DNA of 64,000 nucleotides from Thermoanaerobacterium sp. RBIITD. Its GTDB lineage: Bacteria > Bacillota > Thermoanaerobacteria > Thermoanaerobacterales > Thermoanaerobacteraceae. The notes beneath the pieces are model-generated. The model was not told the origin of the DNA. It did not search any database and was given only the letters and a program-made list of their open reading frames with translations. The DNA is taken from contig NZ_LT906662.1 of NCBI RefSeq assembly GCF_900205865.1, positions 310,001 to 374,000 of the forward strand. The letters are read 5' to 3'. The position numbers and the translations under genes are program-made. Positions 8,357 through 17,041 of this stretch are shown one piece after another; position 1 is the first letter of the stretch, and each line of letters starts with the position of its first letter.

Positions 8357-10066
8357 TTACTTAACTTGTTTCACCTTAATTTCCTGTAGCGCCAAAATGG
8401 CTGCTCCCAAAGCTCCTACCATCTGTGGCTCCGCAGGAATATGTACTTTGTTCCCTATTCGCTGCTCTATTGCATCTACCACACCTCTATTTTTTGCCAC
8501 TCCACCTGTCATCATATAGGCACCCTTCCTGCCAAGCCTGTCAAGCAAGCCAATTGTTTTGCTGGCCACTGAATTGTGCAATCCCTTTATTATATCTGCC
8601 CTTTTTTTATTCTGTGCAATAAGGGATATAACCTCCGACTCTGCAAAAACCGTGCATATGCTTGTAATATTTATGTCTTCCGTCGCCTTTTCAGCTTCTT
8701 CTCCCATCTTTTCCAGTGGAATTTCAAGGGCCTTTGCCATAACTTCCAAAAATCGTCCAGTACCTGCCGAACACCTATCATTCATTACAAAATCCACCAC
8801 ATTGCCATCTTCATCCAGTCTTATAACCTTACTATCCTGACCGCCTATATCAATGATAGTCCTTATATTGCTATTTAAGAAATAGGCTCCCTTGCCGTGG
8901 CAAGTTATCTCTGTTACCTGTTTATTGGCAAAAGGGATATTAATGCGCCCATATCCAGTAGATACGATGAACGAAACATCTTGTGGAGCAATCCCAGCTC
9001 TTTTAAGAGATTGTGAAAAGGCCTTGTTAGCACTATCCACTATAGATGCACCAGTTGGTACAATGCTATATGACAGTATATTACAGTCTTCATCCAGTAT
9101 AACAACGTCGGTTGACAAAGACCCGCTGTCTATGCCGGCAACTATAGTTTTCCTAGTTCCATGTGAAGGTCTCTCTGCCTTATTATTGCTACCCTTCAAT
9201 GATTCCACAAAGGCACCAATCCTTGTTATAAGTTGTCCTTCACTGCCCTGGGTAAAATCGGTCTCTATCTTTAAGATGGGAAAACGATAATTGTCCTTTA
9301 TATACGAATACTCATATGAATAGAACTCACAAAATTTTATAGTATGATACACAATTCCATTAACGTTTGCCATTATATCCTTCAACATATCACGTCTTCT
9401 ATCAATATCTGCCATGCGCATACATGGTATAGAGCGGATAAGGCTTCCAGCATACCACTCTATTATGTCCTGCTCACGTGCTGAGAAATCAGGAAGCGGC
9501 ATATAATTTAATAAATCCCCAGTACATGTATAATTTAACACCTCATCTGCCCCTGCCTTTTTAAGCAAATCAATAAGAGAAGAATTGCATCTGGCTCCCA
9601 TTATAGCCAGCCTTATACCCTCGTTTCCCTTGGGCATATTAAATTGCCCGGCATTTTCCTGCTCTGTCGATATATATCTTATAAAATCATGAGCATTAAA
9701 TTTTTTCCCATAGAAATCTGTAAATGTCTGAATAAGTTTTCTTATTTCGGAGGCATACATGGCCACTGACTGGTCTCCGCTTTTCCTCGGTAAATCCAGC
9801 ATATATATCATTTTGTCCTTTTCTGCGTTTTTCATGACATCATACAACCGCATTACGCTATCACAGCAGTTTACAAGGATTATGCCATCATATCCCCCCT
9901 TAAATACTTCTGTCAGCACTCCCTTTACGTATGTACACACATTGGGATGCATATGGGCTTCGGCTATACCATTATCAATATATGCTGGCTCAATGCGCAC
10001 ACATTCAATACCCATGCTCTCCAAAAGCTTTATAGGTGTATATTTACATATATATCCTATGATCAT
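8357..10066 (-). CDS. BadF/HgdC-type ATPase activator fused to a HgdB-like domain
   Basis: About 569 residues. The N-terminal half (about 1-300) resembles the 2-hydroxyacyl-CoA dehydratase D-component fold (MIIGYICKYTP start, ILVNCCDS). The C-terminal half is the ASKHA ATPase of the BadF/BadG/BcrA/HgdC family: VAGIDSGSLSTD, then IDIGGQDSKVI, and the bridging iron-sulfur cysteine in MNDRCSAGTGRF. Such activators use ATP to push electrons at very low potential onto a partner cluster protein, here most likely the gene just upstream (5-base gap). The first ATG at 10072 touches the AGGGAG site, so the second ATG at 10066, spaced 6 bases from it, is the better start. Physiological substrate unknown. 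Confidence 0.87.
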   Translation of the reverse strand: MIIGYICKYTPIKLLESMGIECVRIEPAYIDNGIAEAHMHPNVCTYVKGVLTEVFKGGYDGIILVNCCDSVMRLYDVMKNAEKDKMIYMLDLPRKSGDQSVAMYASEIRKLIQTFTDFYGKKFNAHDFIRYISTEQENAGQFNMPKGNEGIRLAIMGARCNSSLIDLLKKAGADEVLNYTCTGDLLNYMPLPDFSAREQDIIEWYAGSLIRSIPCMRMADIDRRRDMLKDIMANVNGIVYHTIKFCEFYSYEYSYIKDNYRFPILKIETDFTQGSEGQLITRIGAFVESLKGSNNKAERPSHGTRKTIVAGIDSGSLSTDVVILDEDCNILSYSIVPTGASIVDSANKAFSQSLKRAGIAPQDVSFIVSTGYGRINIPFANKQVTEITCHGKGAYFLNSNIRTIIDIGGQDSKVIRLDEDGNVVDFVMNDRCSAGTGRFLEVMAKALEIPLEKMGEEAEKATEDINITSICTVFAESEVISLIAQNKKRADIIKGLHNSVASKTIGLLDRLGRKGAYMMTGGVAKNRGVVDAIEQRIGNKVHIPAEPQMVGALGAAILALQEIKVKQVK

Positions 10067-10077
10067 AAGCATCTCCC

Positions 10078-11334
10078 TTACTTATCTAACATCTCCAAAA
10101 AAGCTTCCAACCTGGTATTTATCTGTCCTTCATGATGGTTGCGCCGATCCGCTCCATCGCCATCCAAAGCAAGAAAAGGTATGCCCCTTTCATCCAGCGC
10201 CTTTTTAAGCAGCATCATTCCTCCTACAGACTGCTTACATCCCCACTGACAAAAATGTATTATATCGTCAGGTTGCAGCCTGTCAACTATGCTCATTATG
10301 CTGTCCACTTTCCTTTGATAAGGCCCATTGTTATTATTAAGAAGCATTTTTCTGGCCAATGCCCTGTACGGGTTTTCATAATCCATCTCCTCTAAATAAT
10401 CAAAATTCAGGTCAAGTCCCAAAATTTCATACCTATGGCTGTAATTAAAATACTGCTTTAATGCATATGGATAAAAAGGCACGATGTGCACCCAAAATAC
10501 CCTCTTTGCTTTGCTGTGTGGAAAGCTATTCAGCTCATTTGTCAACATCTCATAAAAATTCAATGTTGGTTGAGTCCCCATAAATGTATGATTGATAAAC
10601 AACATATACATCTCTAACGTCAAGGTGGTAGGATGGCATTTATACCTCAAAGCATCAATATATCTATTCATATGTGCGTGAATCTTATTCTCCCTTTTTA
10701 TTACATCCTTCAGTTTATCCTCATCCATCTTTTTACCTGTTGCCTCTTCCAGCATCTTCACCATTTCCCTAAGCTGTTTTTCTAAATAGCTAATGCTCTG
10801 TTGGCTATATTCAAGCGGCACATCTATGGAATACATGGGTATATGGTGATACCATGAAAGATATCTGAATGTACTTATATTGGCATCGCACAGCATTGAT
10901 GATGTAATCATAAACTTAGGTTTTGGCAAAAGACCGGTTAAAGCAGCTCCTATAAATCCCTTATGATAGCTACAAAGGGTATCAGATATCCCGAACCGTT
11001 GGGCATAGTCTACATATACATCTTCACAGTGAAAACCAACAAGGAAAGAAGAAAAGGCCTCTATACACAAAGGGTATATGTCCATAGCATGAAGTATTTC
11101 GGTGGGAGCAAACAAATTGACCCATGCTGACTGATTTCTATATATCAAAGGATTTAATATAAACTCCACACCTATCTTATTTAGGTAGTTAAACGACCTT
11201 GGCACTTTTTTGTCTTTAAATAGAGAAAAGTAGGCATGTTCTGCCTTCAAACCTAATATAATAAGCTTTCTGACCATCTCTGGGTTATCTACATTCTTCT
11301 TTATCCATCTTGCATAGGTATCTACTAAATCCAT
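10078..11334 (-). CDS. 2-hydroxyacyl-CoA dehydratase D-component / double-cubane-cluster-like protein
   Basis: 418 residues of the HgdB/BcrB/C superfamily, with conserved pieces (WVNLFAPTEILHAMDIYP, MITSSMLCDANIS, FCQWGCKQSVGG, FLALDGDGADRRN). Several cysteines are placed as in iron-sulfur-cluster-binding members. The two-gene arrangement with a BadF-type activator and no alpha/beta dehydratase pair resembles the double-cubane cluster proteins of anaerobes, which reduce small molecules with ATP-driven electrons. That subfamily call is an inference. The ATG at 11334 has only a modest GGGGTG site and overlaps a tiny upstream reading frame with a better ribosome binding site. Confidence 0.82.
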   Translation of the reverse strand: MDLVDTYARWIKKNVDNPEMVRKLIILGLKAEHAYFSLFKDKKVPRSFNYLNKIGVEFILNPLIYRNQSAWVNLFAPTEILHAMDIYPLCIEAFSSFLVGFHCEDVYVDYAQRFGISDTLCSYHKGFIGAALTGLLPKPKFMITSSMLCDANISTFRYLSWYHHIPMYSIDVPLEYSQQSISYLEKQLREMVKMLEEATGKKMDEDKLKDVIKRENKIHAHMNRYIDALRYKCHPTTLTLEMYMLFINHTFMGTQPTLNFYEMLTNELNSFPHSKAKRVFWVHIVPFYPYALKQYFNYSHRYEILGLDLNFDYLEEMDYENPYRALARKMLLNNNNGPYQRKVDSIMSIVDRLQPDDIIHFCQWGCKQSVGGMMLLKKALDERGIPFLALDGDGADRRNHHEGQINTRLEAFLEMLDK

Positions 11335-11360
11335 TTGGCGACACCCCTATATACCTTCAA
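11325..11360 (-). promoter_or_regulatory. Possible 11-codon leader reading frame
   Basis: AAAGGAG (11367-11373) lies 6 bases before a TTG at 11360 that opens an 11-codon frame closing at TAG 11325-11327. The frame runs across the ATG (11334) of the dehydratase-like gene. This could provide translational coupling for a gene whose own ribosome binding site is weak. It may equally be chance. Confidence 0.3.
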
Positions 11361-11635
11361 TTAATTCTCCTTTAACTGAGACTTTGCAATTTCATATACT
11401 TTTATCTAGTGCACCTATTTCTTTATCTTTCTTCTTATACGCCATGTTACACGTTTGTTTACTTGAAGGCTTCTCTTGTACTCTCTAGATGCGTTGTACG
11501 ATTAATCTGCATATTGCATCTTCTACATCATACAAGCACTAACCTCTTTCAATACATTTATTCCTGTCTATCTCATCATTTTCTGTATTTTGCAAAAGAT
11601 AAGGTAATAACTGATGAATAAGATTTCCCACATAA
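11361..11635. other. Upstream region of the dehydratase-like operon
   Basis: No gene recognised. It must carry the promoter of the 11334 to 8357 unit, but no convincing -35/-10 pair was seen. Confidence 0.35.
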
Positions 11636-11681
11636 CTAAAAAACTGGACTTGTATCAATAGAGTAGACACAAGCCCACTTC
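11636..11681. mobile_element. Isolated IS3-family terminal sequence
   Basis: AACTGGACTTGTATC and TAGAGTAGACACAAG match, in reverse complement, the end of the IS3 remnant at 32926-32966 (CTTGTGTCTAC-type end followed by GGTCCA). The same end occurs at 43278-43322. It flanks a PIN/antitoxin/acetyltransferase block in both places. No transposase remains here. Confidence 0.55.
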
Positions 11682-11750
11682 TTCACCCATATTTACAATA
11701 ATAAAATGTATTATTTGACTATCAATACACGCATAAACAACTACTTTGAG

Positions 11751-11855
11751 CTATTTATAAATGATATCTTTTAACAAAAACCTAGCCTTTTTGCTACCTA
11801 AAAAAGCACTGATAAAAATATTAGTATCTACAACTATTTTAATTTTTTCCCCCAT
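11751..11855 (-). pseudogene. Truncated PIN-domain toxin (copy A)
   Basis: The first 33 codons match the PIN toxin at 43391-43810 (KIVVDTNIFISAFLGSKKAR then FLLKDII). The frame then runs into YK and a stop; about 105 codons, including the downstream PIN acidic residues, are deleted. It lies just after a frameshifted antitoxin copy, so this duplicate toxin-antitoxin pair is dead. Confidence 0.85.
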
Positions 11856-12056
11856 ATCTCTTCCTTCTAACATCCTCTACTTCTTTTGTTATGTCCTCTA
11901 AAGATATTGGATCCGTATCAGCTCTTTCATTAACCTTATCAACTATATCAAGCAATTTATTGTTTATTTCATTTTGCATTCTTTTATAAATTATTTTTTT
12001 TCTGCATACGGCAGACTATCTATTAAATTCCACACTTCGTTTAAATTTGACTTCAC
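11839..12056 (-). pseudogene. Frameshifted PIN-system antitoxin (copy A)
   Basis: Collinear with the antitoxin at 43797-44012 (KSNLNEVWNLIDSL, then NERADTDPISL and KEVEDVRRKRYG). The start codon is GTG (12056) where copy B has ATG. A homopolymer that is 9 A in copy B is 8 A here (minus strand), which turns AAA-AAA-ATA into AAA-AAA-TAA and stops translation after about 21 codons. Confidence 0.8.
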
Positions 12057-12235
12057 TGTTAATCACTCCTATAAATTTGACATTATTGTAATTTTCATAA
12101 TTTTCTCTTATCCCTTTACTTACCTTAATTTTAACATTTTACTTAAATATTATCAACCAATCAGGTTTCTTCTAATATAAACATCATAATATGGCAATTT
12201 ATGAAAAGGCATAAAAAAGAATTTAAAGATTTTTG

Positions 12236-12712
12236 TTAAATCTTCAATTCCATTCTTCTGTTTTTTGTCGTCATACCCAATCCTTCGTAAAACTTAATCG
12301 CATCGCTGTTAAATTCCCATACAGTTAATTCAAGAGCATCTGCACCTGATTTTTTTGCATAATCAACAATATGCTTAAATAGCATTCTCCCCACGCCTTT
12401 TCTTCTATGAGTGGAACTAACACATAAATCATCTATATAGACAAATTTTCTCTCTTTAAGAATTGGAATATTTCTCGTAGTCATTATTTCTACAATGCTG
12501 TAAGCTATTATTTCATTATTACTATCTTCTACGACAAAAATCTTCCCTTTATCGTCATTTAATATCTCCTTAAACCTTTCTTCTGTAAAAGGATTCTCCA
12601 CATCAGCATACACATCCGGCCTATTTTTAACATGTAGACTATGTACTTCTTTAATGAGAGTACTTATTGATTTATAATCATTAAATAATGCTTCTCTTAT
12701 TTTTATATTCAT
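12236..12712 (-). CDS. GNAT-family N-acetyltransferase (copy A)
   Basis: 158 residues from the ATG at 12712, which follows a GGGGGG-rich ribosome binding site; the longer frame to 12730 has none. The GNAT core is complete: FVYIDDLCVSSTHRRKGVGR (acetyl-CoA loop R-R-K-G-V-G-R) and ALELTVWEFNSDAIKFYE. It is a near duplicate of the gene at 44193-44669 and matches the fragment at 39180-39402. It sits beside a dead toxin-antitoxin pair in copy A and an intact one in copy B. Substrate unknown; it could be a housekeeping peptide or small-molecule acetylase rather than part of the toxin system. Confidence 0.88.
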   Translation of the reverse strand: MNIKIREALFNDYKSISTLIKEVHSLHVKNRPDVYADVENPFTEERFKEILNDDKGKIFVVEDSNNEIIAYSIVEIMTTRNIPILKERKFVYIDDLCVSSTHRRKGVGRMLFKHIVDYAKKSGADALELTVWEFNSDAIKFYEGLGMTTKNRRMELKI

Positions 12713-12818
12713 CGGATTTTCCCCCCACATAGTATATATTTTAATTATAAAAATTAAACATAATACCTACTGAAAAACCCTAATAAAATGGTTAGTTTTA
12801 TTATATATTTATTGCTAT

Positions 12819-12872
12819 AAAAAAAATAGAGATTGCAGGAAATTTTGAAATTATAAAACTTCCCACAGTCTC
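12819..12872 (-). terminator. Rho-independent terminator of the sugar transporter/GH31 operon
   Basis: A long stem (12829-12872, arms GAGACTGTGGGAAGTTTT and AAAATTTCCTGCAATCTC, pairing with a few G-U pairs) is followed on the minus strand by TATTTTTTTT. It begins 17 bases beyond the GH31 stop codon. Confidence 0.8.
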
Positions 12873-12888
12873 AATAAATGCGTGTAAA

Positions 12889-14898
12889 TCAAGACTTTAT
12901 TTGAATACTAGCTTCTTTCCTAGTAAACAACGGTATAATTTTTAGTGGCGCATCACATTTAATATATTGCCCACCGTCATAAACTAAACCTGAATTAACA
13001 TCTCTCCATTCTGTACCTGATGGCAAATAAACTTCCCTTGACCTTGCACCTTCGTAAAGTACAGGAGCAACAAGAATATCTGGACCAAACATAAATTGAT
13101 CTTCTATATTCCAAGCTTCGTTATCATTTGGAAAATCATAAAATAGCGGACGCATTGGTGGTGTACCCTTTTCATGTGCTGCTTTCATCTGTTCCATAAT
13201 ATAGGGACGCAATCTTTCTCGCAAAAACAACAAATCCTTTATTATTTCATATGCTTCTTCTCCAAAACTCCATACTTCATTTGGTCCACAAGTATCGACA
13301 TCGTGTATGTCTGTATCTCCATCGCTTATATTCTCTCCTGTTGGCAATCGATACCCATGCAATCTGAAAATTGGGCAAAATGTTCCATACTGAAACCAAC
13401 GAATGATTAACTCACGAAATTTTTTATCGTTAGGATCGCCTCCAAAAAAACCTCCTATATCTGTTGTCCACCACGGTATCCCAGAAAGCCCCATGTTAAG
13501 GCCAGCACATACCTGTTTACGCAAAGTTTCAAAATTTGAATGAATATCACCAGACCATACAGCAGCTCCGTAACGCTGACTTCCAGCCCACGCGCAACGT
13601 GCAAGATTAATAACATCATTAATGCCCTCTTGCATCATCCCATCATAAAAAGCTTTTGCATAAAGCATTGGATATATATTACCAACTTCTAAGTTTGGAC
13701 CTAAGTAATAACGTATGTTATCAAAATCATAAACCGAATATTCTGGTTCAGCTTCATCAAGCCAAAAAATCCTTATACCATATCTGAAATAATTCTCTTT
13801 AACCTTATTCCATACATATTTTTGAGCATCAGGATTTGTAAAATCAACAAATACCTCATTACCCTTAAAAATCATTTGTGTACGAAATCCACGTTCAGTA
13901 CGTACCAAATACCCCTTGCGTTTCATTTCACTATAATTTCTACTACGCGGATCCACAGTAGGCCATATTGATACCATAAGTTCTACGCCCATTTCTTTAA
14001 GCTCTTTTACCATTCCTTCAGGATCTGGCCAATATTTTGGATCAAAACACCACTCACCTTGCTGCTGCCAATGGAAAAAGTCAATAACTATTACTGAAAT
14101 AGGTAATCCTCTGCGTTTGTATTCTCGCACAACATCAAGCAATTCTTCCTGAGTACGATAACGAAGCTTACATTGCCAAAATCCTGAAGCAAAATAAGGC
14201 ATCATTGGTGGTTTACCTGTAACCTCCATATATTTTTCAACAATTTCAGCAGGAGTATCACCTGCAGTAACCCAATAATCAATTAATGGTGTTACTTCAG
14301 CTACCCATGTAGTACAATTTCTAGCAAATGATACACGCCCGTAAGCTGGATTATGCCATAAAAAACCATAACCACGATTTGATAAAACAAAAGGAATATT
14401 CACCTGTGAGTTGCGCTGTGCCAGTTCAAGTTCACAGCCTTTTAAATTCAAAAAAGGCTCTTGTCGCTGTCCTAGTCCATAAAATTTTTCTCCTTCAATT
14501 CCTTCAAAACGTACTATCGCTTTATATAGACCTCCTGGTATTGGCTTAAGTTCACGCCCAGGTATCATAAGAGATATACGGTTGTTAACATTTTGCCTAT
14601 TTTGCCAACGTTCAGCAAGCAATGTCTCTCCTTTTTCGTTTTCAAACTTCACAAAACCATTTTCATTTATACGACATGTAAGTTTACCATTGGTAATAGA
14701 TGCACATTTTTCGTCAATTTTAATTTCAACTTTAATTTCTGGTTGTGGTAAAAGGGCCCAATCCCTATTTTCAGGCATCTGTGCTTCCATAGTACAACGT
14801 AATCGTAAGCTATCTTTACCCCACGGTTCAATCCAAATCTTCTCGCCATTATATTCCCATATAAGACGATTAATTTCAGTACGGAATATGCTTTCCAT
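12889..14898 (-). CDS. GH31 alpha-glycosidase (alpha-xylosidase/alpha-glucosidase type)
   Basis: 669 residues, cytoplasmic (no signal peptide). GH31 hallmarks are present: the barrel motif FWLDEAEPE near residue 370 and the later WSGDIHSNFE with GIPWWTTDIGGFFGG. The N-terminal part is the usual GH31 beta-sandwich. It hydrolyses terminal alpha-linked xylose or glucose from oligosaccharides. It is the last gene of a minus-strand unit that encodes a binding protein and two permeases, so the likely substrate is an imported alpha-linked oligosaccharide. Start ATG 14898 follows GGAGGG. A 281-bp gap separates it from the permease gene and may hold a second promoter. Xylosidase versus glucosidase cannot be decided from the sequence alone. 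Confidence 0.92.
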   Translation of the reverse strand: MESIFRTEINRLIWEYNGEKIWIEPWGKDSLRLRCTMEAQMPENRDWALLPQPEIKVEIKIDEKCASITNGKLTCRINENGFVKFENEKGETLLAERWQNRQNVNNRISLMIPGRELKPIPGGLYKAIVRFEGIEGEKFYGLGQRQEPFLNLKGCELELAQRNSQVNIPFVLSNRGYGFLWHNPAYGRVSFARNCTTWVAEVTPLIDYWVTAGDTPAEIVEKYMEVTGKPPMMPYFASGFWQCKLRYRTQEELLDVVREYKRRGLPISVIVIDFFHWQQQGEWCFDPKYWPDPEGMVKELKEMGVELMVSIWPTVDPRSRNYSEMKRKGYLVRTERGFRTQMIFKGNEVFVDFTNPDAQKYVWNKVKENYFRYGIRIFWLDEAEPEYSVYDFDNIRYYLGPNLEVGNIYPMLYAKAFYDGMMQEGINDVINLARCAWAGSQRYGAAVWSGDIHSNFETLRKQVCAGLNMGLSGIPWWTTDIGGFFGGDPNDKKFRELIIRWFQYGTFCPIFRLHGYRLPTGENISDGDTDIHDVDTCGPNEVWSFGEEAYEIIKDLLFLRERLRPYIMEQMKAAHEKGTPPMRPLFYDFPNDNEAWNIEDQFMFGPDILVAPVLYEGARSREVYLPSGTEWRDVNSGLVYDGGQYIKCDAPLKIIPLFTRKEASIQIKS

Positions 14899-15179
14899 TT
14901 CATTATCCCTCCATTATATTATTAGGGTTAGGTTTTATATATTTAAATATCTCCACAGTTAAACATTTATGGTGTAAACCTAATGATTAACATAGCATAA
15001 ATCTCACCACCTAATATTTTTTTATAACAACTGAAATAAAAATTTTTTCTTTTCACCTCCCTTCCATGTATTATAGTAGACTTGTGCATATTTGGTTTTT
15101 GTTTTTGACTATTTTTTCAATTATACTCATATCTATGTATTATAGCGAAGTAAAAAAATTACTTTAAATCAAAATTTAT

Positions 15180-15998
15180 TTACTCTTTTAATGCACCGGC
15201 AGTTAATCCACTTATCAAATACTTTTGTGCAAACATAAACATTATTATAACTGGTAAAGTAACTATTGTAGCAAATGCCATAAGATCATTCCACTGAGTG
15301 CCATATTGTCCAATAGCTCTATAAATTGTGACCGTCATAGGCCATTTGTTTTCATCAGTTAGAAACGTCAAAGGAAATATCAGATTGCCCCATGACATTA
15401 AAAATGAAAGAGCACCACAAATTATTAATACAGGATATGATATTGGAACTACTATTCTTAAAAAGCTCATTATATTATTACATCCGTCAATTCTAGCCGA
15501 TTCTTCTAATTCAGAAGGAACATTTAAAAAATATGGTCTTAACATTATTATAGAAAACGGTATTGTTGCGGTAGCATTAGCAAGTATCGGAGCGTACTGG
15601 GTATTTAAAATTCCTGCTGATTTAAAAGAAATGAAAAGTGGAGTCAATAAAACAGCACCCGGCAGCATTTGAGCTACTAAAAATGAAAGTAAAATTATTC
15701 CTCGACCTTTTATTCTATATTTTGCTATTCCATAAGCGGCTGGTACTGCTAATATCAATGTTAGTAAAGTAGTAAATATTGATGTATACATGCTGTTAAA
15801 AAAATATAGTAGAATGCCTTTAGATTGTTCAATATATGATAAAATTGTTACCACATGCGGAAAAAATGTAGGCGGATTTGCAAATATTTCATTATTGGTC
15901 TTCAATGATGTATTGAACATCCAATACACAGGAAACAAGTAGATACCAATTATTATTATTCCAAAAAGATTTAAAAACTTATCTTTATTTTGACTCAT
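15180..15998 (-). CDS. Carbohydrate ABC transporter permease (MalG-like)
   Basis: 272 residues with six predicted membrane helices. The ABC permease EAA loop is ELEESARIDGCNNIMSFLRI, about residue 165. It starts with FPVYWMFNTSLK, typical of the MalG/CUT1 family. It overlaps the end of the other permease gene by four bases (ATGA). Together they form the membrane channel for the lipoprotein encoded upstream. No ATPase gene is in the cluster, as is common in Firmicutes CUT1 operons that share one MsmK-type ATPase. Confidence 0.93.
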   Translation of the reverse strand: MSQNKDKFLNLFGIIIIGIYLFPVYWMFNTSLKTNNEIFANPPTFFPHVVTILSYIEQSKGILLYFFNSMYTSIFTTLLTLILAVPAAYGIAKYRIKGRGIILLSFLVAQMLPGAVLLTPLFISFKSAGILNTQYAPILANATATIPFSIIMLRPYFLNVPSELEESARIDGCNNIMSFLRIVVPISYPVLIICGALSFLMSWGNLIFPLTFLTDENKWPMTVTIYRAIGQYGTQWNDLMAFATIVTLPVIIMFMFAQKYLISGLTAGALKE

Positions 15999-16957
15999 CT
16001 GTTTACCTCCTCATCTACAGTAAACTTTAAATATAATAATCCTACTGCAAACAAAATTATAAATAAAACATTTGCCGTAGCAGCTCCATATCCAAAATTA
16101 AATTGTACAAATGAATATTTATACGATAATGTAGCCAGAACTTCGGTACTATTTACAGGTCCCCCTCCTGTCATTGCATATATTAGGTCAAATACTTTAA
16201 ATGTATATAAAAATCCTAGTGCTAGAACTACCTTTATAGTCGGAAAAAGTAATGGAACTGTTATGTAAAAAAATTTCTGGATTTTAGATGCGCCATCTAT
16301 GTCGGCGGCTTCATAAATAGTAACAGGAAGCGTAGTTAAACCTGCAGATAAAAGAATCATATTAAACGGAATACCAATCCAGATATTTGCAATAATTACC
16401 CCCCATAATGCAGTCCCGGTGTTAGTTAACCATTCCACAGGTTTGATACCAATACTCGAAAGAAAATAATTTATAACTCCACTAGAGCTATCAAACATCC
16501 ACTTATAAATCGCAGCGGTAACAACAACTGGTATCATCCAACCTATCATAGTTAGCCCTCTCAGAAATGATGCCAACTTAAAATTTCGAGTAAAGAACAA
16601 TGCTAGCATAAAACCTATTATAAATTGAAATATAATACATGCGATTGTATAAATAAATGTATTTCGCAAAGCAGCTTTAAACGCATTATCGTATATAATT
16701 TCTTTATAATTATTAAATCCAATAAATTCCTTACTAGAGCTATTTAATGTACTAACAGTAGCATTTTGAAAACTTAGAACAAAATTATATATAATAGGGT
16801 AAAGAATTAGCACTAACAAAAATATTATAGCAGGCAATACAAATAAATAACCTGATAAATTATTTTTAACACTATAATTATATATGTAATGAATTTTTCT
16901 AAAACGTGGTGTCAGATTAACTTTATTTATCAACCAAATCACTTCCTTAACAAACAT
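15995..16957 (-). CDS. Carbohydrate ABC transporter permease (MalF-like)
   Basis: Up to 320 residues with six predicted helices. It carries the EAA loop TIYEAADIDGASKIQKFFYI and the GYLFVLPAIIFLLV first helix of CUT1 sugar permeases. An alternative TTG start at 16933, 7 bases after AGGAAGTG, has a better ribosome binding site than the ATG at 16957, so the protein may be eight residues shorter. It pairs with the MalG-like permease downstream. Confidence 0.92.
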   Translation of the reverse strand: MFVKEVIWLINKVNLTPRFRKIHYIYNYSVKNNLSGYLFVLPAIIFLLVLILYPIIYNFVLSFQNATVSTLNSSSKEFIGFNNYKEIIYDNAFKAALRNTFIYTIACIIFQFIIGFMLALFFTRNFKLASFLRGLTMIGWMIPVVVTAAIYKWMFDSSSGVINYFLSSIGIKPVEWLTNTGTALWGVIIANIWIGIPFNMILLSAGLTTLPVTIYEAADIDGASKIQKFFYITVPLLFPTIKVVLALGFLYTFKVFDLIYAMTGGGPVNSTEVLATLSYKYSFVQFNFGYGAATANVLFIILFAVGLLYLKFTVDEEVNR

Positions 16958-16963
16958 TTTTTT

Positions 16964-17006
16964 GCAAGACTATAGAAAAGTAAAATATGCAATTCTATAG
17001 TCTTGC
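16964..17006. other. Intercistronic 14-bp hairpin between binding-protein and permease genes
   Basis: Perfect arms GCAAGACTATAGAA (16964-16977) and TTCTATAGTCTTGC (16993-17006) around a 15-base loop. On the minus strand it follows the binding-protein stop and is followed by A rather than T residues, so it is not a simple terminator. Such hairpins commonly stabilise the upstream message and keep the binding protein in excess over the permeases (known for sugar ABC operons; inferred here). Confidence 0.7.
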
Positions 17007-17041
17007 TTCGTAAACAACATTAACTAATAAGTAATTATTTA

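Noticed and set aside
15064-15179. Promoter for a separate GH31 transcript (two TATAAT hexamers)
   Set aside because: No matching -35 hexamer at a usable spacing was found, so it is left unannotated.
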